From: Planctomycetales bacterium
GTDB taxonomy: Bacteria; Planctomycetota; Planctomycetia; Isosphaerales; Isosphaeraceae
Direction: 5' to 3'
NCBI GenBank assembly: GCA_027435495.1
Contig: DAHZZC010000347.1
Coordinates: 1-16,626 of the forward strand
DNA: 16,626 bases
Part shown: positions 1-6,483 of the stretch, piece after piece
Layout of the letters: every line of letters begins with the position of its first letter
How positions within the stretch are numbered: position 1 is the stretch's first letter
Position numbers and translations under genes: made by a program
The notes under the pieces: generated by a model
The model's input: only the letters and a program-made list of their open reading frames with translations
Told to the model about the DNA's origin: nothing
Database searches by the model: none

Positions 1-728
1 AGCACGCTTAGCAGCATGACGCCCCCGAGGCTCGCTGGCACCACGAAATACTGTAACGTCGTGCCCCAGACCGTCAGGATGAACCCCAGGATGACCGTCA
101 GCACCACGTGCCCCGCAAACATGTTCGCGAACAACCGGACACTCAACACGATGTGGCGGATGAACAGTCCCGCGATCTCGATGAAAAACATCAGTCCCCA
201 AAGTGCCGGCCGGATCAGCGCGGGCACCTCCATGTGAGGAACCAATGCCACCCAGAACCCAGCCGCCCCCATTTCCTTCATTCCCGAGTAGAGCACCACG
301 CCAAGGGTCATCAGGGCGAGCACGGCCGTCACGTTGATGTTGCCGGTTGCCGAGGCACCGCCGGGAATCATCCCGAGCAGGTTGTTGAACAGGACGAAAA
401 AGAAGACCGTCCACAGGTAAGGCAGAAACCGATCGGCCGCCGGACCGCCGATCGCCGGTCGGGCGACCTCGTCCCGGATGAATAGCAACAACGTCTCGAC
501 CAGGTTCATGAACCAGCCGCGGCTGACCTGATTCCGCGCGATGTGCCGGACCGTTGGCACCAGCACGACCACCATCAGCAGCCCCGCGATCAACTCCATC
601 ACCATGAACTTGGTGAACGGCCAGGGGAGCGTCAGGCTCGTCTCGAACGTCCCGGGATTCCACCAGGGAAACTCGATCGTGGCCCGGTCCAGTACGTGGC
701 TCAGTGGGCTTTCGGAGTGTCCAGCCAT
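1..728 (-). CDS. atpB: ATP synthase F0 subunit a (5' part, cut by window edge)
   Basis: Subunit a of the membrane F0 sector forms the proton half-channels beside the c-ring. Reading the minus strand from ATG at 728 gives 242 complete codons with no stop before the edge. The essential arginine (R198) lies in LSVRLFANMFAGH, matching the family's RLFGNMxAGH segment. Earlier come FNNLLGMIPG (114-123) and GLFIRHI (187-193). Hydrophobic helices fall at about 42-60, 104-122, 132-148, 176-190 and 205-222. The family is usually 230-350 residues, so only the last part is missing. The next gene upstream on the same strand is the atpZ-like gene, 128 bases away, which fits the head of an atp operon whose atpE, atpF and later genes should lie beyond the left edge. 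The Shine-Dalgarno before ATG is weak (GAACGAAG). The family call is secure. Confidence 0.95.
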   Translation of the reverse strand, partial: MAGHSESPLSHVLDRATIEFPWWNPGTFETSLTLPWPFTKFMVMELIAGLLMVVVLVPTVRHIARNQVSRGWFMNLVETLLLFIRDEVARPAIGGPAADRFLPYLWTVFFFVLFNNLLGMIPGGASATGNINVTAVLALMTLGVVLYSGMKEMGAAGFWVALVPHMEVPALIRPALWGLMFFIEIAGLFIRHIVLSVRLFANMFAGHVVLTVILGFILTVWGTTLQYFVVPASLGGVMLLSV

Positions 729-856
729 CTTCGTTCTACCAGTGACTTTCTTCTCGGTCGGGCCGATTCAATGAACCTCTCCCTCCGGGGCCCCGTCCAG
801 TCGGGGTCCGGGGCCGCCAGCGATCAGCCAGGGCAGCTCGCTTCGGGGCCGCGTCC

Positions 857-1201
857 TCAGGGGCCGGGAAGTTCCTCGCATGAGCCCCCCTTCGACGCCG
901 GCCGCCCAGGCTCACTCGGCATTCGGCTGGCCATCTTCACCGCATGGAACATCCCGGTGAGGAATCCGAGCACCACACCCGCGACCGTAACTGCGGGCTT
1001 CGTCCCGAGCCACGAATCCAGGCCGTATCCGGCCGCCGCGGGCAAGGCGAATTCCAGTCCGATCGTTGTGACCCGTGAGGCAAGATCAAGGCCGATGGCC
1101 AGCGAGGACCGCCGATCGGGTTGCTTGCTCAAGCCTGACTCCCGCACGATGGCCGGGCCCGCGCGGGCCACTCGGTCCAGCCAGCCCCCCAGGAAAACCA
1201 T
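857..1201 (-). CDS. atpZ: AtpZ/AtpI-like small membrane protein of the ATP synthase operon
   Basis: From ATG at 1201 this encodes 114 residues with two predicted membrane helices, about 43-61 and 69-89, separated by the short loop DSWLGTKP. That layout (glycine-rich helix, G-x-x-x-D-x-x-x-G-T-x-P loop, second helix ending GFLTGMFHAVKMA) is typical of AtpZ/AtpI proteins encoded first in bacterial atp operons. They are thought to help c-ring assembly or Mg2+/Ca2+ supply, but the exact role is unsettled. It lies directly upstream of atpB on the same strand. The start is uncertain. The frame is open back to 1453, but the sequence before 1201 does not look like conserved protein. ATG 1201 has GGGG just upstream, and a TTG inside (at GLSKQ, preceded by GGGAG) would give a shorter protein closer to the usual 80-100 residues. 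Confidence 0.75.
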   Translation of the reverse strand: MVFLGGWLDRVARAGPAIVRESGLSKQPDRRSSLAIGLDLASRVTTIGLEFALPAAAGYGLDSWLGTKPAVTVAGVVLGFLTGMFHAVKMASRMPSEPGRPASKGGSCEELPGP

Positions 1202-1356
1202 GATCCCCAGACAGCCGCCGAGAAAGAAATCTATCCTCCCCAAAGAGCCGCTGTCAACCGGCAGCCGCCCCTTTGAGAATTTTTTCACGAAGTCGCGGCC
1301 TCGGAGCTTTCCCCTCCGGCCGGTGTCCGATTCCGTACACAATCCGCGTGCGACGA

Positions 1357-1385
1357 TTGACAGACATCGGCCGAATATGTTATTT
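1357..1385 (+). promoter_or_regulatory. candidate sigma70-type promoter of an orphan transcript
   Basis: A perfect -35 box TTGACA (1357-1362) is followed after 17 bases by TTTATT (1380-1385), a 4/6 match to the -10 consensus. It points rightward into a stretch without a credible gene that ends at an intrinsic terminator. The -10 is imperfect, so this is a candidate only. Confidence 0.4.
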
Positions 1386-1389
1386 CCTA

Positions 1390-1560
1390 CCCAGTCGAAT
1401 GCGGGGGTCGGTGTTTCGAGAAACTTCCGACAGGGCCCGATTAGTAGATTCACTCATCCGGGGGGGCGACATGCTTCCAACCCTGCGTGAGAGCCCCTCC
1501 TGAATGATGAACTGGGCGGCGGTGGTCCCTGAGATGGGGCTGCTGGCCGCTTTTTTTGTT
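1390..1560 (+). ncRNA. putative small non-coding RNA, no known family recognised
   Basis: A rightward unit of about 170 nt runs from the promoter-like boxes at 1357-1385 to the terminator at 1516-1558. It carries a clear hairpin at 1408-1432: GTCGG pairs with CCGAC and inside it GTTTC with GAAAC. No protein-like reading frame fills it; the open frame at 1273-1503 starts upstream of the promoter and is arginine/serine-rich filler. I compared it by eye with 6S, SRP RNA, tmRNA and tRNA and recognised none. It lies head-to-head with the atp operon, so it could also be antisense to the 5' leader of the atpZ transcript. The call is inference from signals, not homology. Confidence 0.4.
1516..1558 (+). 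terminator. Rho-independent terminator with seven T residues
   Basis: An outer stem GCGGC (1516-1520) / GCCGC (1546-1550) and an inner stem GGTCCC (1524-1529) / GGGGCT (1536-1541, one G-U at the base) with a six-base loop are followed directly by seven Ts (1551-1557). It has no plus-strand gene before it, which is why a small RNA is suspected upstream. Confidence 0.6.
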
Positions 1561-1612
1561 TCAGGGCCTTTTGTGGATCGGGCCCGTCGTCACACCGCCC
1601 GCTGGTCGAATC

Positions 1613-1640
1613 AGGCGGAGCCCTCCTCTTGGCTCCGCCT
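1613..1640. repeat. perfect 10-bp inverted repeat (stem-loop)
   Basis: AGGCGGAGCC (1613-1622) and GGCTCCGCCT (1631-1640) are exact inverse complements around an eight-base loop. No T run follows on either strand, so it is not a standard terminator. It lies 205 bases before the DUF4912 gene, in a 284-base stretch (1561-1844) in which I see no gene. It may be a leader structure or a protein-binding site. Confidence 0.5.
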
Positions 1641-1844
1641 CCGCTCCTGAAGGGTCTGTTGCAGGAATCGAGTCGAGGCGCAGGGAGGCCGGTCCATGGG
1701 ACAGGGTCGAGGCCCCGTGCGCAGTGTCAGTCCGGGATGCATGGAATCTTCCGGATCGGTCCACTCACGGATGATCATCGAACGCATTACAACCACCCTC
1801 GCGGGACTCAAGTGGGACGCAGCGGGGTGTCGGAGTGGTACCGT

Positions 1845-2945
1845 ATGACCGTCGATGCACTCAAGGACTGCAATAAGAAGGACCTGGCCCGGCTGGCGAA
1901 GGATCAGGGGATCCCCGGTTGGCATGCCATGCGTAAAGACCAGTTAATCCGGGCCCTGACAGCTCCTCGGAAGCCGTCATCCCGTTCAAAGGCCGGTCAT
2001 CGCCCCAGCCCCGTCTCGCCTCGGAAGGAGGCGAGCTCGACTCGCCCTGTCCCGGCCATGGCTCGTTCGAACGGCCATGCCTCGACCTCTGGGCCGATGG
2101 TACCGGCGGCGCTTCCGGCCTCGAAGCTCGATCACGCTCACCAGAAAGACCGGATTGTCGTTCTCACCCGCGATTCATACTGGCTGCATGCTTACTGGGA
2201 GCTGAGCCGGTCCACCCTGGCCCGGGCCCAGGCTGCACTCGGCCAGGAATGGCATACCGCGCGACCCATTCTCCGGCTGATGGACGTCTCCAGCGAGGAC
2301 ACCACCTCGGCCACCGAGCGGCATGTTCGCGATATCCCGATCCACGGCGGTGTGAATAATTGGTACATCGATGTGGTCGAGCCCCCTCGTTCGTATCGCA
2401 TCGACCTCGGTTACCTTTCCCGACGGGGGAAGTTTTACGTTCTTGCCCGATCGAACGTGGCGACCACTCCCAAGGTCGGCGTGGCTGATCCGCTTGATGA
2501 GAACTGGCTCGACGTCCAGAAGCAGATTGACCGAATCGAGACACCGGCAACCACAGGCGGCGGTGTCGTTGCCAACCCTTCAGCGATCGACCTTCGGGAC
2601 CTCTTCGAGGAGCGTCTCCGCCGGCCGATGAACAGTCTCTCGCTCCAGAATCTCGCCGCCTCGGCCTTTCCGGTTTCCAATCGTGACTTCCATTTTCGGA
2701 TTGACGCCGAATTGATCGTCTACGGAGCCACCGAGCCGAATGCCCAGGTTACCCTCCAGGGCGAGCCGGTCCATCTCCGCCCGGACGGGACCTTCACGGT
2801 GCGGTTCAGCCTCCCGGACTCCCGCCAGATCATCCCGGCCGTCGCTTCGAGTGCCGACGGCGTTGAGGAACGCACGATTGTCCTGGCAGTCGAGCGAAAT
2901 ACCAAGGAGCTCGAGCCCATGATTCACGAGAACAGCGAGCTTTGA
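1845..2945 (+). CDS. Rho_N (SAP-like) plus DUF4912 domain protein
   Basis: A 366-residue protein of unknown function. Residues 3-38 (DALKDCNKKDLARLAKDQGI, then GWHAMRKDQLIRAL) match the Rho N-terminal helical domain, a small nucleic-acid-binding fold. Residues 40-98 form a basic, proline/serine-rich linker. Residues 100-207 carry the DUF4912 pattern (DRIVVLTRDSYWLHAYWEL, NNWYIDVVEPPRSYRIDLGY, GKFYVLARSN). Residues 280-350 look like a small beta-sandwich (ELIVYGATEPNAQVTLQG, RPDGTFTVRFSLPD). I chose ATG 1845 because Rho_N begins there and GGAGTGG lies about eight bases upstream; the frame is open from 1629, but that extension is low-complexity and overlaps the stem-loop. It has no operon partner: a terminator follows at 2980. 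Nucleic-acid binding is plausible but inferred only from Rho_N. Confidence 0.85.
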   Translation: MTVDALKDCNKKDLARLAKDQGIPGWHAMRKDQLIRALTAPRKPSSRSKAGHRPSPVSPRKEASSTRPVPAMARSNGHASTSGPMVPAALPASKLDHAHQKDRIVVLTRDSYWLHAYWELSRSTLARAQAALGQEWHTARPILRLMDVSSEDTTSATERHVRDIPIHGGVNNWYIDVVEPPRSYRIDLGYLSRRGKFYVLARSNVATTPKVGVADPLDENWLDVQKQIDRIETPATTGGGVVANPSAIDLRDLFEERLRRPMNSLSLQNLAASAFPVSNRDFHFRIDAELIVYGATEPNAQVTLQGEPVHLRPDGTFTVRFSLPDSRQIIPAVASSADGVEERTIVLAVERNTKELEPMIHENSEL

Positions 2946-2979
2946 TCACCGTTCGGAATCCCTGGTCCCCGGCGAATTC

Positions 2980-3016
2980 CCCTCGCCGCCCTCACGCGGG
3001 CGGCGAGGGCTCTTTT
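2980..3016 (+). terminator. Rho-independent terminator after the DUF4912 gene
   Basis: An 11-bp GC-rich stem, CCCTCGCCGCC (2980-2990) with GGCGGCGAGGG (2999-3009), has an eight-base loop and is followed by TCTTTT (3011-3016). It ends the DUF4912 transcript 35 bases after its stop codon. Confidence 0.75.
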
Positions 3017-3118
3017 GGGGGCTGGCGCTCGCCCATCGCCACACCTTCGGCTTCCTACCTCAGTCGTCCGTCCCTTCCACCTTCCCGAGTCCAAGTGAAA
3101 CCCGCCGCGGAGGCTCCC

Positions 3119-3922
3119 ATGAGCCAGGATCTCCGGCCCGTCCTGGCCGGATGGGATTTCGACCCCGATCGCGTCCAGGTCCGCATCATCGTCGGTGACG
3201 ACGGTGCCGAGAAGATCCAGATGCGAGTCGACCTGGGTGTGATGCAGATGGAGTCCGACGGTCGTCCCGATGGCGAGCGGCCGGAGGGCTACGAATCGAT
3301 GCTTGAGTATTATGAGACCGCCGCCGCCTCCGACGAGAACTTCCGACTCGGGCCGCCGGAATGCGCCATTCTGATGCGCGAGGGCTTGCAGTATTACCAT
3401 CGATACCTCTCGGCCTTCCATCTCGAGCGGTTCGACTGGGTCGCTCGTGACACTGCGCGAAACCTCCGATTGTTCGCGTTCGTGGTGAAGCACGCCGTCC
3501 GCCAGCGCGACCGGATCGAATTCGACCGTTACCGCCCCTACGTCACGATGATGCACCACCGGGCCCTGGCCTCTCGGTTCCTGGCCGACGACAACCATCG
3601 CGCCGCGATCGAGGCTGTCGACGACGGAATCGCCGCGATCCGGCGGTTCCTGGCCGACTACGGTCAGGAAGACCATGAGGGCGAATGTGGCGAACTGCAA
3701 TTCCTCCTCCAGTGGCGCCAGGAGCTTGAGCGCGAACGGCCCGTTGGCCCGATTGAGCGGCTGGAGCAGCAGCTCGAGGTCTCGGTGAAGCTCGAGAATT
3801 ACGAGGAGGCCGCCCGAATTCGCGATCAGATTCGACGTCTTCGTGAAGGAGAGTCTCGTCGACTGGGTACGGCTGGTCCCTCCACCGGACCCGGGGGCGA
3901 TCCATCGCTCAGGAAGCCTTGA
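3119..3922 (+). CDS. UvrB/UvrC (UVR) motif-containing protein
   Basis: A 267-residue soluble protein. The only recognisable domain is a C-terminal UVR motif, residues 211-243: PIERLEQQLEVSVKLENYEE followed by AARIRDQIRRLR. In UvrB and UvrC this paired helix mediates their contact. It also occurs in ClpC/McsA-type and many uncharacterised proteins, so it does not prove a role in DNA repair. Residues 5-45 form a short conserved-looking module (PVLAGWDFDPDRVQVRIIVG, then RVDLGVMQME). Residues 80-180 are helical and rich in Tyr, Arg and His, TPR-like in appearance. No signal peptide or membrane helix is seen. ATG 3119 is preferred over the upstream open frame from 2942 because GGAGG lies six bases before it and the upstream part covers the preceding terminator. 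It stands alone; a 6S RNA follows on the same strand. Confidence 0.8.
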   Translation: MSQDLRPVLAGWDFDPDRVQVRIIVGDDGAEKIQMRVDLGVMQMESDGRPDGERPEGYESMLEYYETAAASDENFRLGPPECAILMREGLQYYHRYLSAFHLERFDWVARDTARNLRLFAFVVKHAVRQRDRIEFDRYRPYVTMMHHRALASRFLADDNHRAAIEAVDDGIAAIRRFLADYGQEDHEGECGELQFLLQWRQELERERPVGPIERLEQQLEVSVKLENYEEAARIRDQIRRLREGESRRLGTAGPSTGPGGDPSLRKP

Positions 3923-3969
3923 TCCGGAGGCCCGAGGCGGATAGATTGACATTGTCCGGCTTGTCCGGG

Positions 3970-4137
3970 CAGGCCTCTGCCATGTTCGACAAGGGGTGGT
4001 CCTTTTGGCGAACCAACATTAAACCCGTAGGGAACCGATATCGTCCCCCTGGGGATTTTTCTCCTTGAGGGTCTCAGGTTCCCACTTGAACTGCGGGTTC
4101 TCAAAAGCACCTCAACGGCATTGCGGCGGAGGTTTAT
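3970..4137 (+). ncRNA. ssrS: 6S RNA
   Basis: 6S RNA mimics an open promoter and binds the housekeeping RNA polymerase holoenzyme, lowering transcription in slow growth. The ends pair as in the family: CCTCTGCC (3974-3981) with GGCGGAGG (4125-4132), ATG with CAT just inside, an asymmetric bulge, then GGGGTG with CACCTC. Sequence landmarks match E. coli 6S as I remember it: ATGTTCG on the 5' side, then on the 3' side CACTTGAAC, GGGTTC and CGGCAT before the closing stem. The remainder gives a large central bubble and an apical arm. Length is about 168 nt, within the usual 150-200. It lies directly before 5-formyltetrahydrofolate cyclo-ligase, the partner of ssrS in many proteobacteria, and a terminator hairpin follows at 4141. 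A TTGACA at 3946-3951 is a possible -35, but no good -10 follows it. Exact ends are estimates. Confidence 0.85.
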
Positions 4138-4140
4138 TCG

Positions 4141-4183
4141 ACCCGCGGCCTGCCTCGCTCGTCGGGGTGGGGTGCGGGTTTTT
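4141..4183 (+). terminator. terminator-like hairpin between 6S RNA and cyclo-ligase gene
   Basis: ACCCGC (4141-4146) pairs with GCGGGT (4174-4179), with CCTCG/CGGGG pairing inside, and the hairpin runs into five Ts (4179-4183). It sits 14 bases before the cyclo-ligase ATG, so it would end 6S RNA and leave the downstream gene dependent on read-through or on its own promoter. Confidence 0.5.
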
Positions 4184-4197
4184 CCGTACGATCGGCG

Positions 4198-4851
4198 ATG
4201 ATCCCGATGGACGCTCCTCAGCCCGGCGTTTCCACCACCCCCGCCTGGTCCAAACGCCGATGGCGACGCTTCGTCCTCGGCGCGATAGCCGCGATGGACC
4301 GTGACGACCGATGGGCTCAGGAAGCCGCGATCGTCGGGTTGTTCGCCGATCTGCCCGGCTGGTCGGTCGCGCGCACGGTGCTGCTCTACGCCGCGGCCTT
4401 CCCCGAGGAAATCGAGACCGTGCCGCTCCTGGAGATCGCGTATGGGTCGGGCAAGCGAGTCGTCCTGCCCCGGGTCGACACGATCGCAGGCCGGCTCAGG
4501 CTGCACCCGGTTCGCGATCCCCGGAACGAGCTCTTGCCCGGAATTCTCGGTATCCCCGAGCCCCGGCCTGACCTTCCCGAGATCGATCCTGAGTCGATCG
4601 ATTGGACCATGGTCCCCGGTCTCGCCTTTGATCAGCAGGGCGACCGCCTCGGCCGGGGTGCCGGGCATTACGACCGCCTGCTGCCGACTCTCCGTCCCGA
4701 TTGCTCATGCTGGTCGATCGCACTGACCTGCCAGATTGTCGATGGTTTTCCAGTCGAGCCACACGACATCGCGCTCGACGGCATCCTCACCCCGGACCGT
4801 CGCATCCGGGGCGTGGGTCGATCGACCGGTCAACGTCCGCCGGCCGCCTGA
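4198..4851 (+). CDS. fau: 5-formyltetrahydrofolate cyclo-ligase
   Basis: It catalyses the ATP-dependent conversion of 5-formyl-THF to 5,10-methenyl-THF, returning the stored folate to one-carbon metabolism in the cytoplasm. The 217-residue length is normal for the family. The signature is at 138-161: MVPGLAFDQQGDRLGRGAGH followed by YDRLL, matching the family VPGxAFDxxGxRLGxGxGxYDR. Upstream, LLYAAAFPEEIET (62-74) and GKRVVLPRV (85-93) fit the conserved core strands, and basic residues near K19-R24 fit the N-terminal K-x-x-x-R region. ATG 4198 and ATG 4207 are both possible. No Shine-Dalgarno precedes either, and a -10-like TACGAT (4187-4192) would start transcription near the ATG, so the mRNA may be leaderless. 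The gene sits directly after 6S RNA. Its 3' end overlaps the convergent DUF6807 gene by 22 bases. Confidence 0.92.
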   Translation: MIPMDAPQPGVSTTPAWSKRRWRRFVLGAIAAMDRDDRWAQEAAIVGLFADLPGWSVARTVLLYAAAFPEEIETVPLLEIAYGSGKRVVLPRVDTIAGRLRLHPVRDPRNELLPGILGIPEPRPDLPEIDPESIDWTMVPGLAFDQQGDRLGRGAGHYDRLLPTLRPDCSCWSIALTCQIVDGFPVEPHDIALDGILTPDRRIRGVGRSTGQRPPAA

Positions 4852-6095
4852 TCCTCGGTGAGTCGGAGCGCCGGCGGATGAGCGTAGCCCTCGAAGTGGG
4901 CCGCCACGCGGGATGCGGCGGTGTCGCCCTCGTGCAAAATCACCCGGTAGGCGAACCGGAGGGTTCCACCGGCTGGGATCGTGTGGGCGCCCCACTCGGG
5001 ACGTTTGAAATCCTTGCCTCCGAAGGGATTGGCTGCGAAGAGCCCGTAGTCTCGAACGTGCCAGGTGGTCGGGAAACGGAAGCTTTGCGGGTGGTTCAGG
5101 ATCGCCAGGCCGACCGTCCGGCCCTCAACCGGGCCGACGTAATCGACCCAGGGCGACGACTTTCCCCACGCCTTGGCGTCGGTCAGTCCCTCGGCGTTGG
5201 TAATTTTTCCCCCCTGTTTCCGATTCACATCCATCGACGAGGCGAGGCGGAACCCAAACGTCCCTTCCTTTGTCTCGCCGAACGTGATCGGTCCATCGGT
5301 CGCCTCGACGTCGACCTCGAAATCCAGAATCCGGACGGCACGGGTCCGATAGAAGGTCACGGTCCGACGATCGCGTCCGATCCGCCTCCCCCCTGGCGCG
5401 AGCCAGTCGTTCTTGGTCTCGAGCCGACCCAGCACCGGCCCTTCCATCACGATCCGGCGGCCCGTCTCGCGGATGATCCCCTTGGACCGCTTTTCGGGCG
5501 GCGTGCCAGGCTTATCCTCAGCCCAGAAATCGATTCCATTGACATCACCGTGCGTGAACAAGCACGACCGCGGGTGCGGGTGATCGCGATCCTCGCCCGG
5601 GACATCGACCATCGGGTAGGAGCGCGTCACCATCGAGCCGGTCGGGCCAAGGACAGGGAAGAAGATGGGCTTGCTGTTCGAGAGGGGCACATAGGTGGTG
5701 AGCGGACGATCATCGACCACCACTTCCAGGTTCGCTCCCGACTCCCGAAAGCGGACGCCCGACGGACCGCTCTCTGGCTGCAGTGCGACGCGATAGGCAA
5801 GCGCCCGATGCGCCGGGATGGCCGGCAGGACGGCCGCGAGCCACCGACGATTCCCATCCTCGAACACAACAGCCGAGATCGACCTGAGATCCGGATCGCC
5901 CTGGATGGTATAGGTCCCCACCGGCATGGCCGCCGCAGCCGGGACCACGATGGGCGTCTCGGCCAGGTCCACATCAACGCCCCGACCGCCCAGGACCCAC
6001 CCCTCACCCCGCGACGTCCCGTCCGCCATCATCAGGAGCATGAGAGACCCAGCGACCAGGGACATCACGACCCGTCGCCGACGCTTCGATAACAT
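4830..6095 (-). CDS. secreted DUF6807 (PmoA-like) family protein
   Basis: A 421-residue exported protein. Residues 1-28 form a signal peptide: MLSKRRRRVV, then a hydrophobic stretch rich in Leu and Met, then a likely cleavage site near ADGTSRG. A beta-rich N-terminal module (about 35-130) is followed by the DUF6807 region, which is named PmoA in some databases but is not the membrane methane monooxygenase subunit. Landmarks are SYPMVDVPGEDRDHPHPRS, FTHGDVNGIDFW, GPITFGETKEGTFGFRLA, SPWVDYVGPVEGRTVGLAIL and FRFPTTWHVRDYGLFAANPF. The family is abundant in planctomycetes and often linked to polysaccharide breakdown; the enzymatic role is unproven. ATG 6095 is chosen over the open frame from 6125 because AGGAG lies eight bases upstream and the signal peptide begins there. 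It stands alone and converges on the cyclo-ligase gene. Confidence 0.85.
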   Translation of the reverse strand: MLSKRRRRVVMSLVAGSLMLLMMADGTSRGEGWVLGGRGVDVDLAETPIVVPAAAAMPVGTYTIQGDPDLRSISAVVFEDGNRRWLAAVLPAIPAHRALAYRVALQPESGPSGVRFRESGANLEVVVDDRPLTTYVPLSNSKPIFFPVLGPTGSMVTRSYPMVDVPGEDRDHPHPRSCLFTHGDVNGIDFWAEDKPGTPPEKRSKGIIRETGRRIVMEGPVLGRLETKNDWLAPGGRRIGRDRRTVTFYRTRAVRILDFEVDVEATDGPITFGETKEGTFGFRLASSMDVNRKQGGKITNAEGLTDAKAWGKSSPWVDYVGPVEGRTVGLAILNHPQSFRFPTTWHVRDYGLFAANPFGGKDFKRPEWGAHTIPAGGTLRFAYRVILHEGDTAASRVAAHFEGYAHPPALRLTEDQAAGGR

Positions 6096-6268
6096 GGAGA
6101 TGGCTCCTGCCGGAAGGAGATCCAAGATTCGGCCGAGGATAGCAATCAGCCCATGTTATCCGGCCCGGAGATCGAGAGCCAGAACCCCGTGTTCCCGCGG
6201 GGACGGAGCCCCTGGGTGGGCGTGAACGAAAGATTTCGGCGATTTCGCCGCCAGAGCCCTTTTTGTCG

Positions 6269-6297
6269 TTGATACGACCTCGCGGGATGCCTATAGT
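6269..6297 (+). promoter_or_regulatory. sigma70-type promoter of the RRM gene
   Basis: TTGATA (6269-6274), 17 bases, then TATAGT (6292-6297): five of six matches in each box with ideal spacing. Transcription would begin near 6304. It is the best promoter seen in the window and fits a highly expressed RNA-binding protein. Confidence 0.65.
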
Positions 6298-6303
6298 TGA
6301 AAT

Positions 6304-6483
6304 CAACAAGATCCTGGCCGATGGTGGCCGGCTGGTGGTGTCGATCGGCCGTCCCCACGTCTGGGCGAGTCGGTCGGCGGTGGGTCGATGCAGCGGCCGT
6401 GCCCGCGACGATCCTCCGCCGGACCGGGGTCAAGCGTCCCCTGATCCTGTGGTCGGTGGAGAGCCTGTTCCGGGCGATCTGAG
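6304..6483 (+). other. long 5' leader of the RRM gene
   Basis: About 180 nt lie between the predicted start of transcription and the ATG at 6484. Open frames inside it (for example one ending at 6482, next to the ATG) rely on TTG starts or begin before the promoter and look non-coding. The leader may hold a structure that controls expression, as leaders of cold-induced RNA-binding protein genes do in other bacteria; I could not identify a known riboswitch or thermometer. The rest of the gap back to 6096 shows no gene. Confidence 0.35.

Noticed and set aside
1202..1453. N-terminal extension of the atpZ-like protein
   Set aside because: The family is short, the extra residues show no similarity, and the region carries opposite-strand promoter and hairpin signals.
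543..1490. 315-residue open frame running across atpB and the atpZ-like gene
   Set aside because: Opposite strand to two clear atp genes, with low-complexity His/Pro/Arg composition.
1629..1844. N-terminal extension of the DUF4912 protein
   Set aside because: No conserved pattern, overlaps the stem-loop at 1613-1640, and a Shine-Dalgarno precedes ATG 1845, where Rho_N begins.
3946..3951. TTGACA as -35 of a 6S promoter
   Set aside because: No recognisable -10 lies 15-19 bases downstream, so it was not listed as a promoter.
4701..6092. 463-residue open frame on the plus strand opposite the DUF6807 gene
   Set aside because: Antisense shadow: rich in Arg, His and Pro with no motif, while the other strand has a signal peptide and family landmarks.
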